Positions 18,524 to 28,207 of a DNA stretch of 64,000 nucleotides are shown here, one piece after another; positions within the stretch are counted from its first letter, which is position 1, and every line of letters starts with the position of its first letter. The translations under genes were made by a program, and so were the position numbers. The DNA comes from Microbacterium lushaniae (GTDB taxonomy: Bacteria > Actinomycetota > Actinomycetes > Actinomycetales > Microbacteriaceae), in assembly GCF_008727775.1 (NCBI RefSeq), contig NZ_CP044232.1, forward strand, positions 1,488,001 to 1,552,000, read 5' to 3'. The notes beneath the pieces are model-generated. The model saw only the letters and a program-made list of their open reading frames with translations. It did not search any database and was not told where the DNA came from.

Positions 18524-18880
18524 CTACCGAGGAGAACGATCGGCCCCGCCGTTTTGGTCCCGCGAAGCTGGGAGCGCGCCGTGACTTCGTCCCCGTGAGG
18601 CATCCATCGCGTCCGCCACGGCGACGAGCACGTGGTCGATCGTGGGAACGCCGTCCGCGCGCATCGTCTCGCCGCCCCCGGGGGCTCGCACGATGACGGT
18701 CGGAGTGGCCCGGATGCCGCGGGACTCGGCGAGGTCGGGCTCGAACGCCACGTCGTGCTCGGTGACGGCGACGTGCGGCAGGAGCCGGCGGACGCGGTCG
18801 AGCACGGCGCGCGTGCGGCGGCAGGCACCGCAGAACGACGTCGAGTACAGCTCGAGCGTCACCGGAAGCTGTGCGGGCAT
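18524..18880 (-). CDS. thioredoxin/glutaredoxin-like protein with CGAC active site
   Basis: The 118-aa protein has an N-terminal redox motif FCGACRR in a beta-strand-turn-helix setting ([12 protein letters not shown]). The cis-proline segment is ATPTVIV, typical of small thioredoxin-fold reductases. A C-terminal extension rich in polar residues follows. It is the first gene of the msrB-msrA-malY unit, so it probably reduces the Msr enzymes. GGAGGAACTC gives a clear ribosome site. It differs from canonical thioredoxin (WCGPC) and from mycoredoxin. Confidence 0.8.
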   Translation of the reverse strand: MPAQLPVTLELYSTSFCGACRRTRAVLDRVRRLLPHVAVTEHDVAFEPDLAESRGIRATPTVIVRAPGGGETMRADGVPTIDHVLVAVADAMDASRGRSHGALPASRDQNGGADRSPR

Positions 18881-19043
18881 GAGTTCCTCCGTCGTCCGAC
18901 AACGTCCGGGTCGGCACCCGCATTCCGGAAGGCTCCCGCGCGCGGGCCGGCTGTGCGGGGAGGAGATGTCGCCGGCGGAGGACGGAGACGGGCAGATCCA
19001 TCCTCCCGCCGCGACATGCCCTCCGCCCGCGTCGTGTGCCCCG

Positions 19044-19049
19044 TAGCCT
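19044..19049 (+). promoter_or_regulatory. -10 box of a probable leaderless promoter
   Basis: TAGCCT lies 6 nt before the ATG at 19056; the spacer is six Gs. Confidence 0.45.
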
Positions 19050-19055
19050 GGGGGG

Positions 19056-19766
19056 ATGACCGTCGACGACATCGCCCGCGGCGCCCGCGCGCAGTTGGCG
19101 GAACTTGCCCGCGCGGACGCGGGCGTGCAGCCGGCGAGCGGTCTGGGGCGTCCTGCGGCGGTACTCATCCTCTTCGGCGTGCTCGACGAGCGCCCCAGCG
19201 ACCACGACGCGCAGGCGCGGGCGGTGTCGCGCGACCTCGACGTGCTGCTGCTCTCGCGCGCCGCGACGCTGCGCTCCCACCCCGGACAGGTCGCGTTCCC
19301 CGGTGGCCGGATCGACGCCGGCGACGCCGGACCGGTCGCCGCCGCTCTCCGCGAGGCGGAGGAGGAGACCGGGCTCGATCCGTCCGGCGTCGAGGTGCTG
19401 GGGGCCCTGCAGCCCATTCCGCTGGAGTACTCGCGGCACCTGGTCACTCCCGTCCTGGCGTGGTGGCGGCATCCCTCTCCTGTGCGGGTCGTCGACGACG
19501 CGGAGTCGGCCGACGTGTTCCGCGCCCCCGTCGCCGATCTGCTGGATCCCGCCAACCGCGGGGTGACCGTCGCCCGCGCCGAGGGGCGCGAGTGGCGCGC
19601 ACCCGCCTTCCTCGTCCCTCACGCCACCGGCGCGCACCTGGTGTGGGGTTTCACCGGGATGCTGCTGGACGGGCTGTTCGACCGGCTGGGATGGACCGAG
19701 CCGTGGGACCGCTCGCGCGAGCTGCCCCTGCCGGTGCCCGTCGAGCAGCCCGCTGACACCCGCTGA
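19056..19766 (+). CDS. Nudix hydrolase (CoA pyrophosphatase-like)
   Basis: The 236-aa protein contains a Nudix box at about residues 81-106: GGRIDAG, then REAEEETGL. The segment SHPGQVAFPGG before it is the NudL/CoAse signature (UPF0035), which hydrolyses coenzyme A derivatives to 4'-phosphopantetheine and 3',5'-ADP. The -10 box and ATG at 19056 set the start. It lies alone, diverging from the thioredoxin/Msr operon. Confidence 0.88.
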   Translation: MTVDDIARGARAQLAELARADAGVQPASGLGRPAAVLILFGVLDERPSDHDAQARAVSRDLDVLLLSRAATLRSHPGQVAFPGGRIDAGDAGPVAAALREAEEETGLDPSGVEVLGALQPIPLEYSRHLVTPVLAWWRHPSPVRVVDDAESADVFRAPVADLLDPANRGVTVARAEGREWRAPAFLVPHATGAHLVWGFTGMLLDGLFDRLGWTEPWDRSRELPLPVPVEQPADTR

Positions 19767-19819
19767 GCGATGCCGCAACCTGTTGCGCTCGGTGGGAGCC
19801 CGCCCCGAAACTCTTCGGC

Positions 19820-20209
19820 ATGGCGATTGATCTGACCGAACTCCTCAGGCTCGAGCACGCGGGATGGACCGCCCTGTGCGATGGGTCGGGAGGCGAGTTC
19901 TACGGGGCCGTCATGACCGACGACGGCGTCATGGTGCTCGCCGACGGCTCGGTGCTCGACCGCGACGCCGTCGTGGCGTCGCTGGATGACGCGCCGGCGT
20001 GGTCGGCGTACGAGATCACCGACGAGCGGCTCGTCGGCCTGGGCCCGGACTCGGCGGCGTTCGTGTACCGGGGGCGGGCGTTCCGCGCCTCCGGCGGCCC
20101 GCCCTTCGACGCCGTGATGACGAGCGTCTACGTGCAGGAGGACAGCGGGTGGCGACTCGCGCTGTACCAGCAGACCCCTGTTCCCGGCGAGGAGAGCGTC
20201 GAGCTGTGA
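19820..20209 (+). CDS. DUF4440 / NTF2-like protein
   Basis: The 129-aa protein has the pattern of DUF4440: a helix at the start (LLRLEHAGWTALCDGSG), GAVMTDDGVMVLADGSVLDR, ITDERLVGLGPDSAAFVYR and a final VYVQEDSGWRLALYQQTP. These cone-fold proteins are often small enzymes or stress proteins; no function can be inferred. It converges on the RibD-like gene. Confidence 0.8.
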   Translation: MAIDLTELLRLEHAGWTALCDGSGGEFYGAVMTDDGVMVLADGSVLDRDAVVASLDDAPAWSAYEITDERLVGLGPDSAAFVYRGRAFRASGGPPFDAVMTSVYVQEDSGWRLALYQQTPVPGEESVEL

Positions 20210-20219
20210 GCCGGCGCGC

Positions 20220-20786
20220 TCACCCCGGCGATGGCACCGGCCGGTAGCGCACGTCGACGGTCACTCGGCCTGCGTCGCCGTTCATGAGCGTGAGCGGGAC
20301 GGGCCGGCCGCCGGGGTTGTCGTAGAGCCGGATACCGTCCCCCAGGAGGACGGGCGCGATGTGGATGTCGATCTCGTCGAGCAGGCCGCGTTCGAGCAGC
20401 TGCCGGCCGATCGAGGGCGAGAGCACCTCGACGTTCTTGCCGCCGGCTGCCGCGCGCGCGATCGCGACGGCCTCGGCCACGTCGCACGAGAGGAACGTGA
20501 CGCCCGCCGACGGCGCCGCATCCTCGGGATGATGCGTCAGCACGAACGTCGCCCCCTGCCAGCGGCCGCCGTACGTCGCCGTCGCGTCGGGGTAGGCCTC
20601 CCATCCGTCACGCCCGCCGAGGACCGCGCCGGTGGTCGAGGTGTACTCGTCGATGAGGCCGGCGCGATCCTTGATCCCGTACATCCACTCCGTCGTGTGC
20701 CCGGGGCCGGCGACGAATCCGTCCAGAGACATCGTGAAGTGCCACAGCACCTTGCCGCCGGCCGTCTGGGGAGCCATGTCCTGCAT
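20220..20786 (-). CDS. dihydrofolate reductase-family protein (RibD C-terminal-like)
   Basis: The 188-aa protein has the RibD C-terminal / DHFR-like fold: VLWHFTMSLDGFVAGPG at the start, TGAVLGGRDGWE in the middle and a late EIDIHIAPVLLGDGIRLY. Many actinobacterial homologues are annotated as deaminase-reductases and presumably use NADPH, but their substrates are unknown. A ribosome site (GAAGGG) precedes the ATG. It lies just downstream of poxB. Confidence 0.85.
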   Translation of the reverse strand: MQDMAPQTAGGKVLWHFTMSLDGFVAGPGHTTEWMYGIKDRAGLIDEYTSTTGAVLGGRDGWEAYPDATATYGGRWQGATFVLTHHPEDAAPSAGVTFLSCDVAEAVAIARAAAGGKNVEVLSPSIGRQLLERGLLDEIDIHIAPVLLGDGIRLYDNPGGRPVPLTLMNGDAGRVTVDVRYRPVPSPG

Positions 20787-20802
20787 CGTCGTGTTCCCTT
20801 CG

Positions 20803-22566
20803 CTACAGCCCCCGCAGGTGCTTGATGTTGCTCTTGGCGGTGTCGACGACTTGGCGGAGGCCCCCGGTCTGCTCCGCGCCGAGGACGAGCTTGGCCATGG
20901 ACAGCCCGAAGCCGGTCACCTGCTGGGCGGAGACGGTTCCCGGCACCGAGAGCGCGTTGGGGTCGGTGACGAGGTCGACCAGCGCCGGGCCGGGGTGGGC
21001 GAGAGCGGTGGCGACCGCGGCATCCAGGTCGGCCGGATCGGTCACGCGCTGCGTGAGGAACCCGAGGCTCCCCGCGAGCGCGGCGAAGTCGACCATCGGG
21101 ACGTCGACGCCGAAATCGGGGTAGCCGTTGACGAGCATCTCGAGCTTCACCAGGCCGAGGGTGGAGTTGTTGAAGACGAACACGTTGATCGGCAGGCGGT
21201 ACGCGGCGGCGGTGATGAGCTCGCCCAGCAGCATCGACAGCCCGCCGTCGCCGGCGATCGCGATCACCTGACGGTCGGGATGGGCCAACTGCGCGCCGAT
21301 GGCCTGGGGTAGCGCGTTGGCCATCGATCCGTGCACGTACGAGCCGAGCAGCCTCCGGTCGCGCGTGGGGGTGACGTAGCGGGCCTGCCAGACGTTGCCC
21401 ATCCCCGTGTCGGCGGTGAAGACCGCGTCGGATGCGGCGGCCCGGTCGATCGCGGTCATGGCGCGTTCGGGATGGATCGGGGTGTCGTCGGAGTCGGTGT
21501 ACACCGCCACCGCGTCCTCGAGAGCCTTCCGGTGCCGCGCGAGCGCGTGGTCGAGGAACGCCCGGTCGGTGCGGGCGGGAAGGAGCTCCTGCAGCGCCGC
21601 AAGGGTGCGGCCGACGTCGCCGTGCACCGGGTGGCGGACGGCGGCGCGGCGGCCCAGGCGCGTGGCATCCGCATCGATCTGCGCGATCGTGACGTGCTCG
21701 CCGTCGGGGAAGAACTGCGCGTACGGGAAGTCGGTGCCCACGAGGAGGAGGAGGTCCGCCTCCTTCATCGCCCAGTCGATCGCGCCGTAGCCGAGCAGGC
21801 CCGACATCCCGACGTCGAACGGGTTGTCGTACTGGATCCACGGCTTCCCGCGCAGGGTGTGCCCCATCGGGGCCTGCAGGTGGTCGGCGAACGCGAGCAC
21901 CTGCTCACGCGCGTGGCGCGCTCCGGCGCCGACGAAGAGCGTGATCTTCTCGGCCTCGGCGATCGCGGCGGCCAGCTTCTCCACGTCCACGGGGTGCGGG
22001 GCGACGCGCCCGGCGCGGACGGGGACGAAGGGCGGCGCGGATCCTGCGGCCTTGTCGGCGGCCAGATCGCCCGGCAGCACGACCACCGCGACCCCCGATC
22101 CGCCGGTGGCGTGGCGGATCGCGGAGTCCACCACGCGCGGGGACTGCTCGGGGGTCGAGACCAGTTCGCAGTAGTTCGAGCATTCGGTGAACAGGCGTTC
22201 GGGGTGCGTCTCCTGGAAGTACCCCGAGCCGATCTCCACCGTCGGGATGTGGCTCGCGATCGCCAGGACCGGCGCACCCGAGCGGTGCGCGTCGTAGAGC
22301 CCGTTGATGAGGTGGAGGTTCCCCGGCCCGCAGCTGCCCGCGCACACGGCCAACTTCCCGGTCAGCTGCGCTTCAGCTGCCGCGGCGAAGGCGGCGGCCT
22401 CCTCGTTGCGCACGTGGATCCAGTCGATGCCGCCGTCGGCGGAACCGCCGGTGCGGCGCACGGCGTCGACGATCGGGTTGAGCGAGTCGCCGACGATGCC
22501 GTAGATGCGCGTGACCCCCGCATCCTGGAGCTGCTGGATCAGTTGTTCGGCGACGTTCTGTGCCAC
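20803..22566 (-). CDS. poxB: pyruvate:quinone oxidoreductase (PoxB-type, ThDP-dependent)
   Basis: The 587-aa protein has the three-domain ThDP layout. The N-terminal part carries IYGIVGDSLNPIVDA and the stretches AVCAGSCGPGNLHLINGL and GSGYFQETHPERLFTECS, close to E. coli PoxB. The ThDP motif near residues 439-467 reads GDGGLSMLLGEL and ends VFVFNNSTLG. It would oxidise pyruvate to acetate and CO2 at the membrane. GTG is the start, since its open frame extends upstream without a better site. Alternatives are acetolactate synthase-like enzymes, but the SCGPGN block favours PoxB. Confidence 0.9.
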   Translation of the reverse strand: MAQNVAEQLIQQLQDAGVTRIYGIVGDSLNPIVDAVRRTGGSADGGIDWIHVRNEEAAAFAAAAEAQLTGKLAVCAGSCGPGNLHLINGLYDAHRSGAPVLAIASHIPTVEIGSGYFQETHPERLFTECSNYCELVSTPEQSPRVVDSAIRHATGGSGVAVVVLPGDLAADKAAGSAPPFVPVRAGRVAPHPVDVEKLAAAIAEAEKITLFVGAGARHAREQVLAFADHLQAPMGHTLRGKPWIQYDNPFDVGMSGLLGYGAIDWAMKEADLLLLVGTDFPYAQFFPDGEHVTIAQIDADATRLGRRAAVRHPVHGDVGRTLAALQELLPARTDRAFLDHALARHRKALEDAVAVYTDSDDTPIHPERAMTAIDRAAASDAVFTADTGMGNVWQARYVTPTRDRRLLGSYVHGSMANALPQAIGAQLAHPDRQVIAIAGDGGLSMLLGELITAAAYRLPINVFVFNNSTLGLVKLEMLVNGYPDFGVDVPMVDFAALAGSLGFLTQRVTDPADLDAAVATALAHPGPALVDLVTDPNALSVPGTVSAQQVTGFGLSMAKLVLGAEQTGGLRQVVDTAKSNIKHLRGL

Positions 22567-22879
22567 GGTGGCCCTTCCCTGCGTGCGCGGCGCGCTCGCA
22601 GCACCCAGTCTTCGTGCCGTGCGCGCCGACGTCCAGGGCTTGCCGGGGCACCGCTGCCGTATCCGCATCGTGCCCGAAAACAGGAGGATCGCCGGAATCA
22701 GGACGGATGGGGCCGGATCGGGCCTGATTCGGGCAGATCTCCTGAACTGGGGAACGCGGCGGCGCAACCTGCGCCGCGCCTTCCTCCGCCGCACGGATCA
22801 CGCCGGATGTCAACGCCTCGTGGCGGACGGTGCGCGCGGGTTTGCATGGACGGATCCGATCCTCGAAAGGAAGGCTCCC
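22567..22879. other. divergent intergenic region, 313 bp, with an imperfect inverted repeat
   Basis: No gene is seen between poxB and the PNPOx-like gene. It holds both promoters and a 64-bp imperfect inverted repeat described separately. The ribosome site GAAAGGAAGG lies before the ATG at 22880. Confidence 0.6.
22681..22744. repeat. imperfect inverted repeat with 22-bp arms
   Basis: The left arm (22681-22702) starts CAGGAG and ends GAATCAGG; the right arm (22723-22744) starts CCTGATTC and ends CTCCTG. About 17 of 22 positions pair, around a 20-bp centre. It lies between two divergent genes, so it may be an operator or an extragenic palindrome. Confidence 0.6.
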
Positions 22880-23362
22880 ATGACCGCCGATACCGCCGAA
22901 CTGACCAAGCTGAACGAACTGCTGAAGGGTTTCCGTTTCGCGATGGTGACCACCCGCACCGCGGAGGGCAAGCTCGTGGCCCATCCGCTGACGGTGCAGG
23001 AGACGGAGTTCGACGGCGACCTCTGGTTCGTCATCAGCCGCCAGGCCTCCGCCGTGGAGCACATCCGCCTCGACCCCACCGTGGGCGTCTCGTTCAGCAG
23101 CAACGACTCGTGGCTGTCGCTGTCGGGCACCGCGCACGTCGTGGAAGACGACGCGAAACTGCGCGAGGAATGGAACGCGGGGCTGGAGGCGTGGTTCCCG
23201 GAGGGGCCGGAAGACCCGAACGTCGTGCTGCTGAAGATCGACGCCGACAGCGCGGAGTACTGGGACAGCCCGGGCGGCCGGGTGGCGAGTCTCCTCGCGT
23301 TCGTCAAGCACAAGGTCACCGGTGACCGCATGGAAGGCGAGAACGAGAAGATCGACCTGTGA
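22880..23362 (+). CDS. pyridoxamine 5'-phosphate oxidase-fold protein (general stress protein 26-like)
   Basis: The 160-aa protein has the split beta-barrel flavin-binding fold. FRFAMVTTRTAEGKLVAHPL begins it, LWFVISRQASAVEHI follows, and VGVSFSSNDSWLSLSGTAHVV is the flavin-contact strand. This is the COG3871 / general stress protein 26 group, which binds FMN, FAD or F420. The ligand cannot be decided from sequence. Confidence 0.85.
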   Translation: MTADTAELTKLNELLKGFRFAMVTTRTAEGKLVAHPLTVQETEFDGDLWFVISRQASAVEHIRLDPTVGVSFSSNDSWLSLSGTAHVVEDDAKLREEWNAGLEAWFPEGPEDPNVVLLKIDADSAEYWDSPGGRVASLLAFVKHKVTGDRMEGENEKIDL

Positions 23363-23402
23363 CGCCGGGCGCGCGTCGCCCCGCCTCGGCGGAGGGGGCG
23401 GC

Positions 23403-24233
23403 ATGCCACGCACCGTCGTGATCACCGGTGCCAGCGACGGGATCGGGGCCGCGTCGGCGCGCCAGCTGCGCGAAGCCGGCGAGCAGGTCGTCGTGGTGGG
23501 GCGCGACCCGGACAAGACCCGGGCCGTGGCGGAGGCGATCGATGCGCCCTGGCACGTGGCCGACTACAGCGATCTGTCGCAGGTGCGCGACCTGGCCGCG
23601 GTGCTGGCGGAGACATATCCCCGGATCGACGTGCTGGCCAACAACGCCGGCGGAATCTTCGGAGACCGCACGGTGACGCGGGATGGGTTCGAACTGACCT
23701 TCCAGGTGAACCATCTGGCCGGGTTCCTGCTCACGAACCTGCTGATGGAGCGGCTGCAGGAGAGCTCGGCGACCGTCATCCAGACCTCCAGCGTGGCCGC
23801 GCGCCGGTTCTCGCGCTTCGACATCGACGACCTGCAGGGGGAACGGCGCTACTCCGCGGGCGCGGCGTACGGCAACGCCAAGCTCGCCGACATCCTGTTC
23901 ACGAAGGAGCTGCACCGCCGCTACGGGGATGCCGGGATCCACGCGGTGGCGTTCCACCCCGGCGCCATCGCCAGCGGTTTCGCTGCCGCATCCACCGGAG
24001 CGTGGCGCTTCCTCTACACGAATCCGGTGATGAAGCGCGTGTTGACCTCGGTCGAGGTCGGCGGGTCGCGGCTGACCTGGCTCGCGATGGGCAAACCGGG
24101 CGTGGACTGGCAGCCGGGGGAGTACTACGCGAACAACCGCGTCGCTCGGACCAGTCGACTCGCCGACGATCCCGCCCTCGCGAAGATGCTGTGGGATCGC
24201 AGCGTCGCCATGCTGCAGGTAACGGAAGGATAA
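23403..24233 (+). CDS. short-chain dehydrogenase/reductase
   Basis: The 276-aa protein is a classical SDR: cofactor motif TGASDGIG (residues 8-15), NNAGG, a catalytic Ser in QTSSVAAR and YGNAKLAD holding the Tyr and Lys. The preference for NADP is supported by a basic Arg after beta-2 (VVGRDPDKTRA). Long relatives include retinol dehydrogenase-like and oxidoreductase families. Substrate unknown. GGAGGGGGC is the ribosome site. Confidence 0.88.
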   Translation: MPRTVVITGASDGIGAASARQLREAGEQVVVVGRDPDKTRAVAEAIDAPWHVADYSDLSQVRDLAAVLAETYPRIDVLANNAGGIFGDRTVTRDGFELTFQVNHLAGFLLTNLLMERLQESSATVIQTSSVAARRFSRFDIDDLQGERRYSAGAAYGNAKLADILFTKELHRRYGDAGIHAVAFHPGAIASGFAAASTGAWRFLYTNPVMKRVLTSVEVGGSRLTWLAMGKPGVDWQPGEYYANNRVARTSRLADDPALAKMLWDRSVAMLQVTEG

Positions 24234-24335
24234 CGACTGCGGCGAGGATCGCGTGCGGATTCGTCCCACGTCATGGCGGAAATCCGCCTCGTGCGACGGT
24301 TGCGGGGGTGGGCTTCGGTGTCCAGGATGAGGGCG

Positions 24336-24356
24336 TTGGTAAGGGTAGCCTCACCT
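24336..24356 (+). promoter_or_regulatory. iron-box-like operator (DtxR/IdeR type) overlapping a -10 box
   Basis: The 18-bp core GGTAAGGGTAGCCTCACC is an inverted repeat (7-bp arms with one mismatch) and agrees with most positions of the DtxR/IdeR consensus. TAGCCT within it lies 7 nt before the ATG at 24359, so a bound repressor would cover the -10 of a probable leaderless promoter. Such placement fits iron-dependent repression of the siderophore uptake genes downstream. Confidence 0.65.
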
Positions 24357-24358
24357 AC

Positions 24359-25399
<1,041 letters not shown>

Positions 25400-25412
25400 C
25401 CCTGCTCCGCCG

Positions 25413-26429
25413 GTGTGGAGAGGACGCGGTCCGCTGATCCGTCGTCCGACCCTGCTGATCGTCGCGGGGGTGGTGTGTGTCACCGCCCTCGCGACGGTCT
25501 CGCTGTTCGTGGGCGTCGCCGAGCTGGATGCCTTCATCCTCCTGGCCAGCCGGGTTCCGCGCACCGTCGCCCTCATCCTCGCCGGCGCGGCCTTCGCGAT
25601 CACGGGCCTGATCATGCAGCTGCTCACGCGCAACCGGTTCGTCGAGCCGGGCACGACCGGCGCGACGGATGCCGCGAGCCTCGCGCTTCTCGCCGTCCTG
25701 CTCACCACGCCCGGCCTGCCGCTGTGGGCGAAGGCGATCGTGGCGTCCCTGGGTGCGCTGGCCGGGGTGGCCGGCTTCCTCGCGCTGGTCCGCCGCATCC
25801 CGTCGCGATCGAGCGTCCTGGTGCCGGTGGTGGGCCTCCTCTACGGCGCCGTCATCGGAGCGGTCACCACCTTCATCGCCCACCGCACCGACGCGCTGCA
25901 GGAGCTGCTCAGCTGGGGAGTGGGCGATTTCTCGGCGGTCCTGCGCGGCCGCTACGAGATCCTCTTCCTCGCCGCGGCGGCGGCGGGGATCGCGTGGTTC
26001 GCCGCCGACCGGTTCACTCTCGCCGGCCTCGGCGAAGACACCGCCCGGGGGCTCGGGCTGCACACCCGCGGCGTGCTGGCGCTCGGGGTGAGCATCATCG
26101 CCGTCGTGACCGGCATCCTCATGGTCGTCACCGGCACCCTGCCCTTCCTGGGGCTGATCGCGCCCAACATCGTCAGCCGCCTGATCGGCGACAACATGAG
26201 GCGCGCCGTGCCGCTGGTGGCCCTTCTCGGCGCCGCGCTCGTGCTGCTGTGCGACATCATCGGGCGCGTCGTGCGGTTCCCCTACGAGCTGCCGATCTCC
26301 GTCGTCATGGGCGTGGTCGGCGGTGTCGTGTTCCTGTGGATGCTGCTGGGAACGGCCCGCCCGGCCGACACGGCCGGCGCCCGCCGGCGGCGCGCTCCCG
26401 CGCCCCTTCGCCGCGAGGCCGTGCGATGA
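25413..26429 (+). CDS. FecCD-family siderophore ABC permease, first subunit
   Basis: The 338-aa protein has the nine to ten membrane helices of FecCD permeases. RVPRTVALILAGAAFAITGL is the N-terminal signature, EPGTTGATDAASLA follows, and GLIAPNIVSRLIGD is the EAA-like loop that contacts the ATPase. The start is uncertain: GTG at 25413 has no ribosome site, whereas GGAGAGG at 25417-25423 sits before a CTG at 25434. It overlaps the next permease by 4 bp (ATGA). Confidence 0.88.
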   Translation: MWRGRGPLIRRPTLLIVAGVVCVTALATVSLFVGVAELDAFILLASRVPRTVALILAGAAFAITGLIMQLLTRNRFVEPGTTGATDAASLALLAVLLTTPGLPLWAKAIVASLGALAGVAGFLALVRRIPSRSSVLVPVVGLLYGAVIGAVTTFIAHRTDALQELLSWGVGDFSAVLRGRYEILFLAAAAAGIAWFAADRFTLAGLGEDTARGLGLHTRGVLALGVSIIAVVTGILMVVTGTLPFLGLIAPNIVSRLIGDNMRRAVPLVALLGAALVLLCDIIGRVVRFPYELPISVVMGVVGGVVFLWMLLGTARPADTAGARRRRAPAPLRREAVR

Positions 26430-27412
26430 CCGCGGTTCTGCCGGCCCGGCGAGGGAACCGGCGGTGGACGAGCGGACCGTGGCGCGTGGCGCTGCTGGTG
26501 CTGCTGGCGGTGGGGGTGACCGGCATCTACGTGTTCACCGACCTCCCCGGCGCATGGGAGTACGCGCTGGGGCTCCGCGGCCGCACCGTCGCGGGCATGG
26601 CTCTCGCGGCCACCGCGGTGGGCGTTGCGACCGTGCTGTTCCAGACGATCACCGCCAACCGCATCCTCACCCCCGGGATCATGGGGTTCGACGCGGTGTT
26701 CCTCGCCATCCAGGTGGTCACCGCCTTCGTGCTGGGCCCCACCGTGCTGCTGGCGGCGCCCCCGCTGGCCTCATGGCTCGTCGAGCTCGTGCTCATGAGC
26801 GTCGTGGTCGTCCTCCTGTACGGATGGCTCTTCCAGCGGCGCCGGCTCGACCTGCACGTGATCGTGCTGGTCGGCCTCGTCCTGGGAGTGCTGTTCCGCT
26901 CGGTCACCGCGTTCCTGCAGCGCCTCCTCGACCCCGACACCTTCGCGATCGTGCAGGACCTCGTCTTCGCGAGCTTCACCGCCGTCGAACGCGAACTCCT
27001 CGCGCCCACCGCGGTGCTCGTGGTGTGCGCGCTGGTGTCGCTGTGGCCCATCCGCCGTGCGCTGGATGTCATGGCGCTGGGCGAGGACCGCGCGGTCTCG
27101 CTCGGGGTCGACCACCGCCGCACCGTCATGCACGTCGTGGTGGTGGTCGCGGTGCTCGTGGCCGCCTCGACCGCGCTCGTGGGCCCGGTGACCTTCTTCG
27201 GGCTGCTGGTGGCCAACCTCGCCTACTCGGCCGTCGGTCACCGGCACTCCCGCAGCATCCCGGCGACGATCGCGATCGGAGTGGTCGCCCTCATCGGCGG
27301 CCAGCTGATCCTGGACCGCCTGCTCGGCTTCGGCACCGAACTGCCCGTCGTGATCGAGTTCGTCGGCGGGCTGTTCTTCCTCCTCCTCGTCCTCACCGGA
27401 AGGGCCCGCTGA
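26426..27412 (+). CDS. FecCD-family siderophore ABC permease, second subunit
   Basis: The 328-aa protein has the same FecCD layout: LRGRTVAGMALAATAVGVAT, ILTPGIMGFDAVFL and the later GPVTFFGLLVANLAYSAVGH that faces the ATPase. Its ATG overlaps the stop of the first permease, and it ends 1 bp before the ATPase gene, so the three form a heterodimeric channel with its motor. Confidence 0.9.
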   Translation: MTAVLPARRGNRRWTSGPWRVALLVLLAVGVTGIYVFTDLPGAWEYALGLRGRTVAGMALAATAVGVATVLFQTITANRILTPGIMGFDAVFLAIQVVTAFVLGPTVLLAAPPLASWLVELVLMSVVVVLLYGWLFQRRRLDLHVIVLVGLVLGVLFRSVTAFLQRLLDPDTFAIVQDLVFASFTAVERELLAPTAVLVVCALVSLWPIRRALDVMALGEDRAVSLGVDHRRTVMHVVVVVAVLVAASTALVGPVTFFGLLVANLAYSAVGHRHSRSIPATIAIGVVALIGGQLILDRLLGFGTELPVVIEFVGGLFFLLLVLTGRAR

Positions 27413-27413
27413 C

Positions 27414-28166
27414 ATGATCTCCACCACATCCGTCGTCAAGCGCCACGGCGCACTCGTCGCCGTGGACGACGTCACCGTCGACATCGGAACGGGGCTGACC
27501 GCGATCATCGGACCCAACGGCGCCGGCAAATCCACCCTGCTGGCCGCGATCGGCCGGCTGATCGGCACCGACGGGGGAGCCATCACGATCGACGGACGCG
27601 ACGTCGCGACGACGCGCTCGCGCGAGATCGCCCGACGGCTGGCGATCCTCCGGCAGGACAACCACCTCGCGATCCGGCTCAGCGTCGAAGACCTCGTCGC
27701 CTACGGCCGCTTCCCCCACGGCGGATCGGGGCGTTCGCCGCAGGATCGCGTGCACGTCGAGTCGGCGATCGAGCTGCTGGATCTGCAGGCGGTGCGCACG
27801 CGCTTCCTCGACGAGCTCTCCGGTGGCCAGCGCCAGCGCGCGTTCGTGGCGATGGCCCTCGCGCAGGACACCGACCATCTGCTGCTGGACGAGCCGCTCA
27901 ACAACCTCGACCCCCGGCACGGCGTGACCCTCATGAAGCTCATGCGCCGCCTGGCCTCCGAGCGCGACATGACGATCGTCGTCGTGCTGCACGACATCAA
28001 CGTCGCCGCCCGGTACGCCGATGACATCGTGGCGATGCGCGACGGCGCGGTCGTCCACCACGGACCTGTCGACGAGGTCATCACCGCCGAGCGGCTCGAG
28101 GCGCTCTACGACACCCCCGCGCACGTCGCCGAGCTGGATGGACGGCGGGTCGTCCTGTGGGAATGA
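27414..28166 (+). CDS. ATPase of the siderophore ABC transporter (FecE-like)
   Basis: The 250-aa protein has Walker A GPNGAGKS, the Q-loop near LRQDNHLAIRLS, signature LSGGQRQRAF, Walker B LLLDEPLNNLD and the H-loop VLHDINVAARYAD. It is of the FecE/YclP family and energises the preceding permease pair. It starts two bases after the permease stop. Confidence 0.95.
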   Translation: MISTTSVVKRHGALVAVDDVTVDIGTGLTAIIGPNGAGKSTLLAAIGRLIGTDGGAITIDGRDVATTRSREIARRLAILRQDNHLAIRLSVEDLVAYGRFPHGGSGRSPQDRVHVESAIELLDLQAVRTRFLDELSGGQRQRAFVAMALAQDTDHLLLDEPLNNLDPRHGVTLMKLMRRLASERDMTIVVVLHDINVAARYADDIVAMRDGAVVHHGPVDEVITAERLEALYDTPAHVAELDGRRVVLWE

Positions 28167-28207
28167 CCGGCGACGCTGGGCCAGGATCAGAAGATGAGGA
28201 AGAGATC

